A stretch of DNA of 5,782 bases, taken from positions 1-5,782 of the forward strand of contig SKTL01000489.1 in assembly GCA_007122555.1 (NCBI GenBank), written 5' to 3'. The notes under the pieces were generated by a model. The model was given only the letters and a program-made list of their open reading frames with translations, had not been told where the DNA came from and searched no databases. The translations under genes were made by a program, and so were the position numbers. This DNA is from Thermomicrobiaceae bacterium (lineage in GTDB: Bacteria; Chloroflexota; Chloroflexia; Thermomicrobiales; Thermomicrobiaceae). Position 1 is the first letter of the stretch; every line of letters begins with the position of its first letter. This document shows, piece by piece, positions 5,585 through 5,782 of this stretch.

Positions 5585-5782
5585 TCACACCTTCTGCTGA
5601 TTGATCGGAAGAAGCTCGCCCTCTGCTCTGATCTCCTCGGCCCAGACTTCATTGAACGCGCGCTGCAGTTCCTGCCTCATATCGTCGGGAACCGGATAGT
5701 AAGGCGCCCGCGTGACACCGCTATCCTCCAGGAAACTGGTCAGTGCAGCTCGCGCCTTTCCGATGATTCCGTGCCGGTGTCC
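5585..5782 (-). CDS. C-terminal part of a probable DapA-family aldolase (partial)
   Basis: A minus-strand frame enters from the right edge and runs 65 codons to TGA at 5587-5585. The reading starts GHRHGIIGKARAAL and ends LLPINQQKV. The pattern of a helix with K-A-R-A-A-L, then G-V-T-R-A-P-Y-Y-P-V-P, then a charged helix D-D-M-R-Q-E-L-Q-R-A-F is like the C-terminus of dihydrodipicolinate synthase / N-acetylneuraminate lyase-type proteins. There a lysine/arginine-containing helix is followed by R-x-P-x-x-P-L and a final helix. The Schiff-base lysine and the YxxxTG-type motifs lie outside the window, so activity and substrate are unknown. Even amino-acid composition and an uninterrupted frame support a real gene; the family call is moderate. 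Confidence 0.55.
   Translation of the reverse strand, partial: GHRHGIIGKARAALTSFLEDSGVTRAPYYPVPDDMRQELQRAFNEVWAEEIRAEGELLPINQQKV

Noticed and set aside
5365..5652. 95-codon minus-strand open frame
   Set aside because: It overlaps the better DapA-like C-terminal frame at 5585-5652; its composition is irregular and it has no RBS or family likeness.
1..5782. CRISPR array, tRNA, rRNA, insertion sequence, toxin-antitoxin or phage-defence genes
   Set aside because: No regular repeats, cloverleaf, transposase, terminal inverted repeats or relevant protein motifs were seen on either strand.

Overview
The window is GC-rich bacterial chromosome, densely coding, with genes on both strands. It contains no mobile element, RNA gene or CRISPR array that I can see. 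Three of the five complete genes appear to start at GTG with clear Shine-Dalgarno sequences. The gene mix would suit a Chloroflexota (Thermomicrobia-like) or actinobacterial genome: a BNR propeller, a glycine-zipper stress protein, a DAO-family flavoenzyme, an arsenite methyltransferase and a membrane-anchored hydrolase. That placement is an inference from gene content and composition, because there is no phylogenetic marker here.

Layout, left to right. (1) The last 18 codons of a + strand gene, which read like the C-terminal helix of a class I cytochrome c, followed by a hairpin terminator (95-120). (2) A minus-strand gene (228-1241) for a cytoplasmic beta-propeller with Asp-box (BNR) repeats. 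(3) A + strand gene (1425-1946) for a general-stress / low-temperature-induced type protein with a glycine-zipper core. It is divergent from (2), and the shared 183-bp region carries a 14-bp perfect palindrome. (4) A minus-strand FAD-dependent oxidoreductase (2035-3261), convergent with (3) across a hairpin that could terminate both. (5) A + strand arsM (3494-4330), divergent from (4). The 232-bp region between them carries the best promoter of the window (TTGACA-17-TAAATT) facing arsM and an extended -10 promoter facing the oxidoreductase. (6) A minus-strand alpha/beta hydrolase with an N-terminal membrane anchor (4338-5267), tail-to-tail with arsM only 7 bp away. (7) A 317-bp stretch without a convincing gene. 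(8) The C-terminal 65 codons of a minus-strand gene, probably of the DapA / N-acetylneuraminate lyase family, running off the right edge.

The complete genes look like separately controlled single-gene units, alternating in strand, rather than one pathway. arsM is an orphan: no arsR, arsB/acr3, arsC or arsP is visible within the window. I see no convincing evidence of an undescribed multi-gene system. The most worthwhile points are the regulatory architecture of the arsM/oxidoreductase divergent region, the palindrome between the BNR and stress genes, and the seven-repeat organisation of the BNR protein.
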